NCBI GenBank assembly: GCA_959601045.1
Contig: CAUGNZ010000007.1
Coordinates: 12,277 to 76,276, forward strand
From: an uncultured Collinsella sp.
Lineage (GTDB): Bacteria > Actinomycetota > Coriobacteriia > Coriobacteriales > Coriobacteriaceae
Reading direction: 5' to 3'
DNA length: 64,000 bases
A program made the translations under genes and the position numbers. Position 1 is the first letter of the stretch. Each line of letters starts with the position of its first letter. The notes under the pieces are model-generated. The model did not search any database and was not told where the DNA came from. It saw only the letters and a list, made by a program, of their open reading frames with translations. Positions 31,843-41,606 of the stretch are shown piece by piece.

Positions 31843-34143
31843 ATGTTCTCTGCCGCCATCTCGCTCGTCGGTCTTGCGGCGACCGTCTACCTTGTCTTGC
31901 GCGAGGCCAAGGCCATTCGCGCTCAGTCGGGCACCGTTGCCAAAAGCGCTCTTGGATGGAGCGTCGCCTTCGGCCTGTTCCAGCTCTTTTTGACCGTCTG
32001 GGGCGCCATTGGCCTCGTCGCCCAAAACGAGCCGCTCGCCTTTGTGATGCTCATCCTGACCAACGCCATCCTCACCGGCTGCGCTTGGGCCAGCATCGCC
32101 CGCGACCGTATCGCCCCGCGCGTCTTTGCGTTTGCCGCGCCCGATGCCCCCGCCCTCACCGGCAAGCTCGCCCGCCTGCGCGGCGCCTTTGTGGGCAAAC
32201 CGCTCGTCGCCGCCGTCTTGTGCCTACTGCTCGCCGGCGTCTTTGCGCTGCTGGGCATGGAGGTCTCGTCCAACCACGACTTTACCTGGATCTACCCCCT
32301 GTGCATTCTGCTCGAATGGGCCATTATCACCGTGCTCATGGTCGGCTTGTTCTTCCTATTCCAGCGCCACGGCGCAGCTCCCGCGGTCCTGGCCTTCGCC
32401 CTCTTTGTCCTGGGCATTGCCGAGTTTTTCGTCATCACGTTTAAATCCATGCCCATCCAGCCGGGCGACCTTTCGGCCATCTCCACCGCCGCCGCGGTCG
32501 CCGGCAACGGCTACACCTTCTCGATCTCGCTGTTCTGCGTGCTGTCCATGGGCTTTACCGCCATCGCCATGCTGCTGTGCGAGTACGCCGGCCTGGTGGC
32601 ACCGCACCGTCAGAAGGGTGCCGCCAACGCCAAGCGCATGCTGCTCACCAACCTGCTCGTGGCAGTGCTGTGCCTGGGCGGCGTAACCGCGCATGTCACG
32701 CTCATCGACTACTACAACACCCTCGGCATCACCGTCTACACCTGGCGCCCGCTCGAGAGCTACTGGCGCGAGGGCTACCTGCCCGCTTTCATTAGCGCAG
32801 CGCAGTCCATCAAGCCGCCCAAACCCGCCGACTACTCCGTCGACGATGCCAAGGCCACGCTCAAAAAGTACGCCAAGGCCTACGACAAGTCCGACGCGGC
32901 CAAGAGCGACGAGCGCGCCGCCGCAAAGGAGCAGTTCGACAGCGAGAAGCCCACGGTCATCGCCATCATGAACGAGACCTTCTCGGATCTGTCGATCTAC
33001 CAGAACATGCGCGCCGGCTACGAGGGTCCGCAGTACTTTAAGAGCCTGTCCAACTGCCTCAGTCGCGGCAAGCTCTATGTGAGCGCCTACGGCGGCGGTA
33101 CCGCCAATACCGAGTTTGAGTTTATGACCGGCAACTCCATGGCCAACCTGGGCTCGGGCGTGTACCCCTACACCATCTACAACATGGAAACGACTGGGAA
33201 CCTGGCAGAGCAGTTCAAGTCGCTCGGATATTCCACCACGGCCATGCACCCCAACCACGCGACCAACTGGAACCGCGAGAACGTCTACAAGGACTTTGGC
33301 TTTGACCAGTTCCTGTCCATCAACGACTTCCAGGGAGCCGATACCCTGCGCGGCATGGTGACCGACCAGGCTACCTACGACAAGATTCTTGAGCTGCTCG
33401 ACCAGAACGCCGATCCGCAGTTTATCTTCGACGTGACCATGCAGAACCACTCGGGCTACGACACGGGCCTGCTGCCGGTCGACAAGCAGATGCACCTGAA
33501 CATCGACACGACCGACCTGGACGCCAAGACCGTCGAGGACGGCACGCTCTCCGATGTCGACGAGTATGTCTCGTGCATCGAGCAGTCCGACCAGGCGCTG
33601 CGCTACTTCCTTAACGCCTTAAGCAAGCTCGACCGCAAGGTGGTCGTGGTGTTCTGGGGCGACCATCAGCCGTTCTTCCCGTCCAAGTTCAATGACAAGT
33701 GGTTTACCAACGAGGACGACGCCACGCACCAGGAGCGTCTGTGGCAGACCGACTACATCATCTGGGCCAACTACGACGTTGCCGGCTGCGACCAGACAAG
33801 CGAGGTCGACGACTTGTCCACCAACTACCTGTCCACGCAGCTTATGCAGTTGATCGGCGCACCGCTGTCCGACTACCAGAAGGCGCACATGACGCTGCGC
33901 AAGTCGCTGCCCGCCATCAACTCGGTCGGCTACGAGGACGCCAGCCTGCGCTGGGCGCTCTCCTCCAACGTCACCGGTGACGACGCCGCTGCCGCAGCCG
34001 CCACCAAGGCGCGCGAGGATTACGCCAAGATGCAGTATTACGAGATGTTCCGCGACGGCAAGAACGTGTATACCGAGCACTTCCAGACCGAGGCCAACGA
34101 GACCGACCCCAACCTGGCACCGGGCACGACGAAGATCAAGTAG
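31843..34143 (+). CDS. LTA synthase family (sulfatase-fold) membrane protein
   Basis: A 766-residue protein. Several membrane helices lie in the first 290 residues. From about residue 350 there is an extracellular sulfatase-like domain, with MNETFSDLSIY, the presumed nucleophile region GGGTANTEFEFMTGNSM, HPNHATNWNRENVYKDFGFDQF, and the metal site WGDHQPFFP. This is the LtaS/phosphoglycerol transferase family, which builds or decorates glycerol-phosphate polymers on the cell surface. Coriobacteriia surface polymers are poorly described, so the product cannot be named. GAGGAG seven bases before ATG 31843 fixes the start. A hairpin terminator follows at 34221. Confidence 0.85.
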   Translation: MFSAAISLVGLAATVYLVLREAKAIRAQSGTVAKSALGWSVAFGLFQLFLTVWGAIGLVAQNEPLAFVMLILTNAILTGCAWASIARDRIAPRVFAFAAPDAPALTGKLARLRGAFVGKPLVAAVLCLLLAGVFALLGMEVSSNHDFTWIYPLCILLEWAIITVLMVGLFFLFQRHGAAPAVLAFALFVLGIAEFFVITFKSMPIQPGDLSAISTAAAVAGNGYTFSISLFCVLSMGFTAIAMLLCEYAGLVAPHRQKGAANAKRMLLTNLLVAVLCLGGVTAHVTLIDYYNTLGITVYTWRPLESYWREGYLPAFISAAQSIKPPKPADYSVDDAKATLKKYAKAYDKSDAAKSDERAAAKEQFDSEKPTVIAIMNETFSDLSIYQNMRAGYEGPQYFKSLSNCLSRGKLYVSAYGGGTANTEFEFMTGNSMANLGSGVYPYTIYNMETTGNLAEQFKSLGYSTTAMHPNHATNWNRENVYKDFGFDQFLSINDFQGADTLRGMVTDQATYDKILELLDQNADPQFIFDVTMQNHSGYDTGLLPVDKQMHLNIDTTDLDAKTVEDGTLSDVDEYVSCIEQSDQALRYFLNALSKLDRKVVVVFWGDHQPFFPSKFNDKWFTNEDDATHQERLWQTDYIIWANYDVAGCDQTSEVDDLSTNYLSTQLMQLIGAPLSDYQKAHMTLRKSLPAINSVGYEDASLRWALSSNVTGDDAAAAAATKAREDYAKMQYYEMFRDGKNVYTEHFQTEANETDPNLAPGTTKIK

Positions 34144-34163
34144 CGGGTCGCTCATAACTGAAA

Positions 34164-34293
34164 CGTCTGTCCGGGCGGAGGCATATAAGGTTCCCTGCTC
34201 GGACAGTCCTGCGCAAGACGGAGGCCACATTAAGTGGCCTCCTTTGCGTGCGGAACTCGCGATGAACCTTATATGCCTCCGCCCGGACAGACG
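34164..34293. repeat. Nested hairpin element D, copy 1, containing a terminator
   Basis: CGTCTGTCCGGGCGGAGGCA and the following ten bases (34164-34193) are repeated exactly inverted at 34264-34293, giving 30-bp perfect arms. Inside is GGAGGCCACATTAAGTGGCC, a hairpin followed by TTT at about 34220-34244, which probably ends the LTA-synthase-like transcript. An inverted, diverged copy lies at 34702-34828. Confidence 0.75.
34221..34245 (+). terminator. Terminator after the LTA-synthase-like gene
   Basis: GAGGCCAC, loop ATTAA, GTGGCCTC followed by CTTTG. It lies in the middle of element D, 77 bp after the stop codon. The mirrored copy at about 34753-34773 (GAAGGCCAC...GTGGCCTTC) would serve transcripts from either side. 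Confidence 0.65.
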
Positions 34294-34380
34294 CCTTGTT
34301 GTTGGAGCACGGCTTGTCATGGGGGTATCCGCTGAACATATATAAGTTGAAGGCCACATTAAGTGACCTTCTTTGTATTC

Positions 34381-34705
34381 GGAAAGTGTGTCCCGGAATC
34401 TGCCTTCGGAATGGGACGCAGTTTCCGCTTGAGGGCCTGTTGGGAAAGCGCATCCCACTTCAAGAGTAAATTCCGGGTCGCACTTTCCGCTAAGGCTCTC
34501 AACCGGAAAGTGCATCCCATTCCAAGCCTTAATTCCGGGACATAGTTTCCGGACAAGACATCAACCGGAAAGTGGGGACCACTCTGAGCGCCGATTCTGG
34601 GACACACTTTCCGAAACACCGCCCATCCGGAAAGCCCGTCCCGCTCTGAATACATCCGGGCATGGAATATCCGCTTATTAGGCCTTCCGTCAATAAAGGG
34701 GCGCC
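34381..34705. repeat. 62-bp palindromic repeat array, copy 1 (five units)
   Basis: GGAAAG starts at 34381, 34443, 34505, 34567 and 34629, exactly 62 bp apart. Each unit is itself an imperfect palindrome: GGAAAGTGCATCCC on the left, and a right arm of the GGGACRYAGTTTCCG type about 30 bases on in the complete units. The last unit runs into a tail, CCGGGCAT..GAATATCCGCTTATTAGGCCTTCCGTCAATAAAGGGGCGCCCTC. The same array and tail occur at 44110-44440 in the same orientation, on the other side of the SipW-dependent surface locus. Not CRISPR: no unique spacers. No supported protein. Confidence 0.85.
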
Positions 34706-34828
34706 CTCCCGAGCGGCGGGCTCGAAGTTCATCGCGAGTTCCGCACGCAAAGAAGGCCACTTAATGTGGCCTTCGTCTTGCGCAGGACTGTAGAGCAGGG
34801 AACTTCGTGCCCGCCGCCCGGGAGGGCG
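34702..34828. repeat. Nested hairpin element D, copy 2 (inverted)
   Basis: The arms CGCCCTCCCGAGCGGCGGGC and its near-complement GCCCGCCGCCCGGGAGGGCG enclose a core that is the reverse complement of the core of element D copy 1, including the AAGGCCAC/GTGGCCTT hairpin and TCCTGCGCAAGAC-like flank. The outer arms differ from copy 1. With copy 1 it brackets the 62-bp array. It ends about 20 bp before the stop of the LAATG-protein gene. Confidence 0.7.
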
Positions 34829-34847
34829 TTGCGTTTAGAAGATGAAC

Positions 34848-35546
34848 CTAGCGCTTATCCCTCCGGGACAAAAGAAGTGCGGCTATAAATGCGATGATTG
34901 CAAGTGTCAGCAACACCAAAAGCAACGTGAGCGTGTTGTCGCCCGTTGCCGCCAGACCAAGCAAGCCGGGCTTCTTGCTGTCAGCAGACTGCACGGGAAT
35001 CTTCTCGCCATCGTCCTCGGCGGTAATCTCCCAGCGAATGGTCTTGTTTGCGTCGGCAACCTCGTTGCCCACCGATGTCGGAACGTTTAGCTGCAAATTA
35101 AGCACCGTGCTGCCATCGCTCGTAAACGTGGCGATTTGCGTGGGATAAGCGAACGCGCTGCCCGGTGTTCCTGTCTGGAGCCAACCTGCAGAGCCATCGC
35201 CCGCCGACGCCGTTAGGGTAATGGGCGACAGCAGGCGTGCCGTCTCGTGATCGACAACGGCACGCACAAACACGCGCACCTGGGACTTTACGCCCGTGGC
35301 ACGAATCTCTATCTGCTGATCACGCACATCGCCAGGCATCAGATCTTTAAAGGCCAAAAACAGATCGGGCTCCCCCGAGGAGTCCGTCGCCCCCGAGACC
35401 GTCAGCTGACGCGCATTTCCGTCATAGGCAATCGCGGGAGTATCGGCAAACGCACGGGCGGGAACAGCGAGCGCGACCACGCAGAAAATGGCCGCGACCA
35501 TGCAACGCAAGGAGCGCGCAACACCTTTACGAATCGGGAACGCCAT
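34848..35546 (-). CDS. Secreted protein with LAATG sortase-like anchor
   Basis: A 232-residue protein. A signal peptide covers about residues 1-35 (CMVAAIFCVVALAVPARAFA). A beta-rich body without a family I recognise follows, then LAATGDN at about 198, a hydrophobic helix and a RRDKR tail. This is a cell-wall sorting signal of the LAxTG type used by class E sortases. It is the last gene of the six-gene locus, two bases after the stop of the previous one, so it is surely co-transcribed. A plausible job is anchoring the fibre or adhesin to the wall. No sortase is encoded in the window. Confidence 0.72.
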   Translation of the reverse strand: MAFPIRKGVARSLRCMVAAIFCVVALAVPARAFADTPAIAYDGNARQLTVSGATDSSGEPDLFLAFKDLMPGDVRDQQIEIRATGVKSQVRVFVRAVVDHETARLLSPITLTASAGDGSAGWLQTGTPGSAFAYPTQIATFTSDGSTVLNLQLNVPTSVGNEVADANKTIRWEITAEDDGEKIPVQSADSKKPGLLGLAATGDNTLTLLLVLLTLAIIAFIAALLLSRRDKR

Positions 35547-35548
35547 AC

Positions 35549-36130
35549 TTACGCACCTCCATGCGGCGGCACCAGCACGTCATTCTCGACCGAGCAACCC
35601 CATGCGTCGTGCACGGCCTCATCGGGCGTCGCCTGGACCGCCTGAGTGGAGATATCCACGACAAGATTGCGACCTTCGGTTGCCTTGAGCTCGGTAACCC
35701 TATTAATGAGCACGCCGGTTTCCGCGCCGGGAGCGACGGGCGACGTCCAGTAATAGAACCCGTCGCTCGCCTTAACCCAGTTATAAGCCGAGTTCGCGCC
35801 CGAGGCATCAGCCACGCTCCACGCAATCTCGTAATCCGCCTCACCCTTCGGCTCCTCCTTCGGCTCATCCCACAGGCGTGCGCCATCCTGGTCCTGCCAG
35901 TAGATATCCACTGCAGCACGAATATAGGCGGGCGCGGTACCCGTGTTCTTCGCCTTGACATCGCTTTTCACTTTGCCGTTGAGCGTTTCCTGAACCGATG
36001 GCGTCACCGACCCGATGCCGAACTGGTTGACCAGCACGCCCGTAACCGAAAGCCAGGCCAACGTGCCTGCCGTACCGGCCAGGAGGATAACCCCCACCAG
36101 CAAGGCGATGATGCGCTTGCGCTTGGACAT
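35549..36130 (-). CDS. SipW-dependent TasA/camelysin-like protein (third subunit)
   Basis: A 193-residue protein. Its N-terminus KRKRIIALLVGVILLAGTAGTLAWL fits the SipW-dependent signal peptide, followed by a NQFGIGSV strand typical of the start of mature TasA or CalY. The body has APAYIRAAVDIYW, the conserved strand with the pattern of TasA-fold proteins. It would be cleaved by the SipW-like peptidase at 43151 and assembled outside the cell. It lies one base after the adhesin stop and two bases before the LAATG-protein start. The family level is clear, the specific function is inference. Confidence 0.75.
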   Translation of the reverse strand: MSKRKRIIALLVGVILLAGTAGTLAWLSVTGVLVNQFGIGSVTPSVQETLNGKVKSDVKAKNTGTAPAYIRAAVDIYWQDQDGARLWDEPKEEPKGEADYEIAWSVADASGANSAYNWVKASDGFYYWTSPVAPGAETGVLINRVTELKATEGRNLVVDISTQAVQATPDEAVHDAWGCSVENDVLVPPHGGA

Positions 36131-36131
36131 G

Positions 36132-39100
36132 CTAATCCTCCTTCTTTGCTACGTTGCCGTTGCTCCAAACGTTATGGGCACGATTGCTGCCGTCGATCCA
36201 TTTGTCGTTCACACGCGTGTTCGTGCAGGTGAACGTGGCATCGTTCGCGCTCGATGCAGCGGAGATAGTCGCCTGCGCCTTATCGCCCGGCTGCTTGCCA
36301 GGGACGCCGATTTGGTTGCTGTAGCGCCATGCCCACGCTGAGTCCTCCTCGACGGTGTAGATACCCGCCGGGACCGCAAGCTCGATAGCGCCGGAGTACC
36401 AGGCGGAACCGTCCTTCAGCTGCGCATCCGATGACACCGTTACCTCAACCGTGCGCTCCTCCAAGGCGTTGCCGTCCATGCCGGCCCGGGAAACCTTGAA
36501 GCGGAACGTCTTGCCCTTCGCCCAGCTATCCTGGGTTTGCTTGACGATCTTGAGCGTATGCGTAGCGGCGAAATCGAACACCGCATTGCCATCGCTCTGA
36601 GTGCCGTCGCCCGTGAGCTTGTAGTCCAAACGATTCGTCAGCTCAAACGAGCCCTCGCCTGAACCCGAACTGTAAAGCGAGACATACTTCCCGTTGACAG
36701 GCGCAGGAGTCTGGCCAGGAAGACCATAGCCCACGCGGTCAACGTGCACCGTCAGTTGCGTGCCCATGAAGGGCTTTGCAAAGCAAGCCTTGAACGGCGC
36801 CTTATCGCTCTTGTCATCTATCGTGTTCGCGGCATTGGGATCAAGCAACCACTTGAGCTGCCCGGTCACATTCTTAGGGCTCGCATCGTCCGATGTGTCG
36901 TTAGCGACGACCTTATACGTCACCGGATACAAATCCATGTTGGCTGTAACCGGTTTACCCTTGAAGTCGCTCCACGCCACAGCTTTGTCGCCATTAACCC
37001 ACTGCCACTCCAAGAACAACTCCTTCAAGCTGCTATCCGCTCGCTCGCCCAGGAATGCGACGATTGCGGAGTAGGCTTCGGGATCGTAGGCCACTTCCTT
37101 TGGCTCCATGACGGGTTCACCCTTGTCGTCATAGACCGGGTTGCCGTTCTCGTCCATCTTGGGCACCTTAACTGTCTGAACAAAGCCGGCATTGCCATCC
37201 TGGCCACGCAGAACACTCGTATCGTTCGGGTCTACCGTAGCGGTGTAGATGACGTTGCCTTCGGTGTCGTGATAGCGCACTTTAAGCGGCGTCTTCTTGT
37301 ACACCGCAGTGTAGGTCACGCTCTCAAAGGGCTCGCTGCCCTCGAGGGGATACTTCTCATCGTCAGTCATCAGGGTGTACTGCCCGTCATTGACATAATC
37401 GCGCGACCAGCCGACAAAGTCGTACTTGGTGCCGTCAGTGCCCTCAACCTCCTCGGCGGCCTTGACCTCAAGAGAAATCTGGTCGCCGGAATCAGTGCGG
37501 CCGAGGCTACGGACAAGATCGGGATTCGCAAGTTTAGAGTCAATGTTCGATTGAACGGTAACCAGGCTGGGACGGTAGACCGGGTACAGCTCCATGGGGG
37601 CCTTGACCACGGTAGAAGCACTCACCATACGGATGCCCTCTGACCAAGCGACATAGCCCTTGCCAGGTGCCGGCTCGGCTTCCGTCCAGCCCACGAAGAC
37701 GTTGAACTTGCCTGTATCCGCATCGATAGTGCTGACGTCATAAGTAGGCTTCGGGATGCCGCCATTAAGGTTGCCGAGCATATCGTCTTGCTGAGCAACT
37801 TTGCCGTCCACATCCGTGGCATTGAGGTGGTACACAACCGCCAACGGCGAATAGTACGCCACGAATGTATAGGCTCCGCCAGGTTCCACCGGATAAGAGC
37901 AAGTACCATGCTCCACATCGTAGGGAAGCGTCTTGATCTCGCCGTTCGGAAGCTCGATCTCAACCTTCTGCAACTTATACAGCTCACCGCCTGCTTTATA
38001 AACCGGCGTCGTAACGTCAGGGGTCACCGTTGCCGTAGCAGGATTGGTGTCCGCGTTGATAACGGGAGCGATGTTGTAGCTAGGCACATTGACCTTGTCC
38101 GTACCCTCAAAACCTGCGCGATGCAGGTTGGTGGTGTAGCTGACGTCGTACTTTGCGTAGACGGGATAGGCATCCTGCCACTGGGTGACCTTGGACTCGT
38201 CGGTCGCCAGATACGGCTCTGCCTTATCCGGATCACTCGTCACATAGGAGTCGCCGGCGACGTCGTAGATATACTTCCAGACGTCAGAATCCTTCTGAAC
38301 CTCGGCGGTCGAAATCCAGCCCAGGAACTTATAGCCCGGCACGGCCATGTCGGCATCGGTCGGGGAAGCTTCGAGGGTCAGGGGGCTCTCATACGATCCC
38401 TTCTCACCATCTTCTGGCTTTTCGGCCACTTTAACCGACTTATTAACATGCGGGTAGTAATACGTGAACGTCGGATCCGCCCCGTTCACCTTGGTCTGCA
38501 GCAAGTTACTCTCATAGCGCCGCGTGGCAGTCCTCACGACATTATCGCCCTTGTTGTAGAAATTAACGTCCGTGGTAATCATCGCGCGAACGTAGTACTT
38601 CTTATCTGTACGCACCATGCTCTCGATGGGATTTTTCACATATATCCAATATTCACCATCGCGCTCAAGCGTCCAGAAATTCAGGCGATAGCGATCATTC
38701 ACCGGTTTGACCGTTACGTTCAGCGAAGCCGAAGTCCAAGTATCGCTTAGCGTTGCAGCGCCTGGAAAATCGGTATCGGCATAGAGGTTTTTTAGAGTAT
38801 CGGCTCCCGTATCGTTTTTAACGTTGTGCGAGTACGCGTTAAGGGGACTCACGACAAGGGTTTCCTTCGTGAAGCGCGTGCCACACGTTTCATAACTATC
38901 CTTTATACCGTGGTCAACATGCTCCGGGCCCCAGTGGACGACGTTTTCACGCACGAAGGTACTACCGACGTTTTCCTCAAAGGGCGTTTGATAGCGATTC
39001 CAAACGGAACAAAGTAGCTTGCTGTCCGTAAACTCATGGTTGGTATAAGCCCGAACGTAATAATCCACTCGGTACTCAAAGCGGGCGATGTAGGTATGCG

Positions 39101-41603
39101 GCGCGGTTAAATCGACATCGGCGGGGAGCGTATAGCTGGGGTCGCGGCTTACGCGCACCTCGAGCGGGGCATCCTCGGTTCCCTTGTTTTCATACCAACC
39201 CAGGAAACGATAGCCGTCGGGCAGCTGGCCCTCCTCGGATATAGCTTTACCGGATACGTCGAGCACCTGTACGGTATACGCGCTTGTGCCATCTTCTGCA
39301 GTCTCAACCTTAACGTCAGTTTTGCCCACACCGTCGCGCCGAGTCTGATCGTCGGTTGCATCCTGCTCATTGCCCTCAAACACCGTCATGATGTTCGACA
39401 CATAGTCGGTGTACACCGGATAAAAATCGGTAGGACCAAGCACAGTGATCTCGGTACCGGCAGGATAGAACGCGCCGGCATTTTTTAGCTCGGCGAGCTG
39501 GGTCGAGGTAATGGCTGCATAGCCACCGTTCATCTGAGCCTCTTCGCTCGGCTTCGTTGTCCAACCGATAAAGGTGGCGCTGGAAGACAGCGTGCCACGA
39601 TCGGTAGGAGCGGCGGGGTTGAGCTTCGCGCCGTAGCGATACCAATCGCCCGATTTGTCGTGTGCAGTGCCGCTCTGGCAATCGAGCGTTTCGCCCTGGA
39701 CGTTATAGAACAGCACCTGCGCCTCGTACGAAGCGATAAACAGGTCATTGCCCTTAAAACCGTCGACCCCCTTGGCATTATCGGCGGTATAGGTCGACGT
39801 ATGCTCGTGTGCCTCGCTCTTCTGGACCTGCTTGCCGGCAGCCACAGCATCGGCATCGGTCTTGCCGTCAAACCAGCTGTTGTCTTGTCCAATTCGATTC
39901 ACACGCACATCGGGCTCACGGAACCAGCCCATGAAGCGATAACCGCCGTTGGCATCGGTCAAGCCCTTGGGCTTTGCGGAGGTATCCTGCCTAAACGTCA
40001 CCGATGTATCGCCCTGGGCCAAGCCCTGAGCCGTTCCCGCCAGCACGGCGCTCACGGCAAAGGCATACGGGTCCGAGGTCGCCTGATCAATACCAAGTTT
40101 GGTTGCCTCGATGGTCGCGGTACCCGCACCGGGAAAATCGATCGTCGCCTTAACGCTCTGGCCATGCACGGGAATCTTCAGCTTGTAATCCATCGCCCAC
40201 TCATTGGTGTGCTGGCCACCCAGGGCATCGTCGTTGTCGGTCGAGCGCATGGTGCCGGCACAAAAGTCGTAGTCGTGCTCTTCCCACAGCTCGCGCGTGG
40301 TGTAGCGCTCGTCATCCCATGGACCATAGCCATCACCCTTGGTGGTGCCATCGCCGCCAAACGAGGGGATTTTCTTTTTGGCAGGGTTGCCCTGGCTGTT
40401 GCCAGAAAGGCTCACGCTCGGCTTAAAGTAGCACTCGGTGACCGTGGCATCATCCTTGTTGGCACGCGCGGCAATGCCGCCCAGGTTCACATCGTTTTGA
40501 ATGATGGGGATCACGGCGATGGGATTGTACTGACGCGAGCTCAAGTCACCCGCAAAATGGCTTCGAACGAGCTCGTTGCCCTTTTCGGTTAGAATACGAC
40601 CCGCCAAGCCACCCGTCCACGCGCGCGTCACGGCGACGACGCCCACGTACGACGCGGCATAGCTGTAGCACTGCGCCGTCGAGAAGCAGTCGATAATCTT
40701 GGCCTCGCCCGCCATGCAGCCCACAAAACCCGAGGCGTACACGTTGTTGCCGCCCAGGGCGCCAATGGCCACGTCGTACTTATTGGTGACGTCGGTCATG
40801 CCCTTCTCGGCAATCGAGCCGTCGTCCTTACGCGTCGGCGTCACGCGACAGTACTCGATAGTCGATTTCTTAACGTAGCCGGCAAACGCCGCCATATACA
40901 GGCCCTCACCGCCGAGCGCCTGCACGCCCGAGGTCGTATTGTTGACGGCACGGCCGCCACGGACCTCGCAGTTGTAGAGGGTGCAGCCGTCGAGCTCGCC
41001 GGCGATGAGACCGCCCTCAAAGCCTGCGTTGGTAATGAGGTTGAGAGCATTGTTGGCGCAGGTCACGTGCAGCGTGCTCTCCATGACCATAACGTTTTCG
41101 AAACGCGTATTGACGGCCTTGCCCACGATAATGCCACCGCGGAAGTCCGCCCACACGTTGGCGTCCTTGACCAGGAAGTTTTTGATGGTGGCACCGTTGG
41201 TCTCGGCAAAAAATCCCGTATCGCGCTCGGGGTCAAAAGCGTCTTTATCGTAGTTCAGGCCCTCAACGGTGTGGTTTTGACCATCGAACACGCCCTTAAA
41301 CGGATGCTCCTTGTTGCCAAACGACAGATGCTTAACGGTGTGCGAGACAATGGTCTTCATGTCGTCATCATTAAGCACGATATCGTTATCGAGATAAACG
41401 TGCCAGCCGGACGTATCGCGCTCGCGCGACAGCGCCACATACGTCAAAAAGTCAGCCTCGTTTTTGATGTGGAATTCGGTTTTGGCCTCGGGCACATCCT
41501 CGGCATGCACCACCGTTGGCAACGCCATAACGCAGCAAAGGGCAATCGCTGCGACGGCAACCAGCCTGCTAAGCATACCCCGGTTCATATTCTTGATCTT
41601 CAT
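36132..41603 (-). CDS. 1823-aa secreted adhesin with GLUG and InlB-type repeats
   Basis: Signal peptide about 1-34 (LVAVAAIALCCVMALPTVVHA). Residues 45-430 hold a beta-helix-like region with GLUG-type turns (GGIIVGKAVNTRFENV, GGLIAGELDGCTLYNC). From about 500 to 1570 there are many InlB/Listeria-Bacteroides-type modules marked by FMGWFREP, FIGWTTKP, FLGWYENK, FLGWISTA, FVGWTEAE and FVGWSRDY, each near a YPVY strand. A SpaA-like domain (ATHTLKIVKQTQDSWAKG) is near 1680-1800. There is no wall anchor or membrane helix at the C-terminus, so attachment probably relies on partners encoded beside it. It is translated with its neighbours (gaps of three bases and one base). Adhesion or matrix role is inferred. 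Confidence 0.8.
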   Translation of the reverse strand: MKIKNMNRGMLSRLVAVAAIALCCVMALPTVVHAEDVPEAKTEFHIKNEADFLTYVALSRERDTSGWHVYLDNDIVLNDDDMKTIVSHTVKHLSFGNKEHPFKGVFDGQNHTVEGLNYDKDAFDPERDTGFFAETNGATIKNFLVKDANVWADFRGGIIVGKAVNTRFENVMVMESTLHVTCANNALNLITNAGFEGGLIAGELDGCTLYNCEVRGGRAVNNTTSGVQALGGEGLYMAAFAGYVKKSTIEYCRVTPTRKDDGSIAEKGMTDVTNKYDVAIGALGGNNVYASGFVGCMAGEAKIIDCFSTAQCYSYAASYVGVVAVTRAWTGGLAGRILTEKGNELVRSHFAGDLSSRQYNPIAVIPIIQNDVNLGGIAARANKDDATVTECYFKPSVSLSGNSQGNPAKKKIPSFGGDGTTKGDGYGPWDDERYTTRELWEEHDYDFCAGTMRSTDNDDALGGQHTNEWAMDYKLKIPVHGQSVKATIDFPGAGTATIEATKLGIDQATSDPYAFAVSAVLAGTAQGLAQGDTSVTFRQDTSAKPKGLTDANGGYRFMGWFREPDVRVNRIGQDNSWFDGKTDADAVAAGKQVQKSEAHEHTSTYTADNAKGVDGFKGNDLFIASYEAQVLFYNVQGETLDCQSGTAHDKSGDWYRYGAKLNPAAPTDRGTLSSSATFIGWTTKPSEEAQMNGGYAAITSTQLAELKNAGAFYPAGTEITVLGPTDFYPVYTDYVSNIMTVFEGNEQDATDDQTRRDGVGKTDVKVETAEDGTSAYTVQVLDVSGKAISEEGQLPDGYRFLGWYENKGTEDAPLEVRVSRDPSYTLPADVDLTAPHTYIARFEYRVDYYVRAYTNHEFTDSKLLCSVWNRYQTPFEENVGSTFVRENVVHWGPEHVDHGIKDSYETCGTRFTKETLVVSPLNAYSHNVKNDTGADTLKNLYADTDFPGAATLSDTWTSASLNVTVKPVNDRYRLNFWTLERDGEYWIYVKNPIESMVRTDKKYYVRAMITTDVNFYNKGDNVVRTATRRYESNLLQTKVNGADPTFTYYYPHVNKSVKVAEKPEDGEKGSYESPLTLEASPTDADMAVPGYKFLGWISTAEVQKDSDVWKYIYDVAGDSYVTSDPDKAEPYLATDESKVTQWQDAYPVYAKYDVSYTTNLHRAGFEGTDKVNVPSYNIAPVINADTNPATATVTPDVTTPVYKAGGELYKLQKVEIELPNGEIKTLPYDVEHGTCSYPVEPGGAYTFVAYYSPLAVVYHLNATDVDGKVAQQDDMLGNLNGGIPKPTYDVSTIDADTGKFNVFVGWTEAEPAPGKGYVAWSEGIRMVSASTVVKAPMELYPVYRPSLVTVQSNIDSKLANPDLVRSLGRTDSGDQISLEVKAAEEVEGTDGTKYDFVGWSRDYVNDGQYTLMTDDEKYPLEGSEPFESVTYTAVYKKTPLKVRYHDTEGNVIYTATVDPNDTSVLRGQDGNAGFVQTVKVPKMDENGNPVYDDKGEPVMEPKEVAYDPEAYSAIVAFLGERADSSLKELFLEWQWVNGDKAVAWSDFKGKPVTANMDLYPVTYKVVANDTSDDASPKNVTGQLKWLLDPNAANTIDDKSDKAPFKACFAKPFMGTQLTVHVDRVGYGLPGQTPAPVNGKYVSLYSSGSGEGSFELTNRLDYKLTGDGTQSDGNAVFDFAATHTLKIVKQTQDSWAKGKTFRFKVSRAGMDGNALEERTVEVTVSSDAQLKDGSAWYSGAIELAVPAGIYTVEEDSAWAWRYSNQIGVPGKQPGDKAQATISAASSANDATFTCTNTRVNDKWIDGSNRAHNVWSNGNVAKKED

Positions 41604-41606
41604 AGG

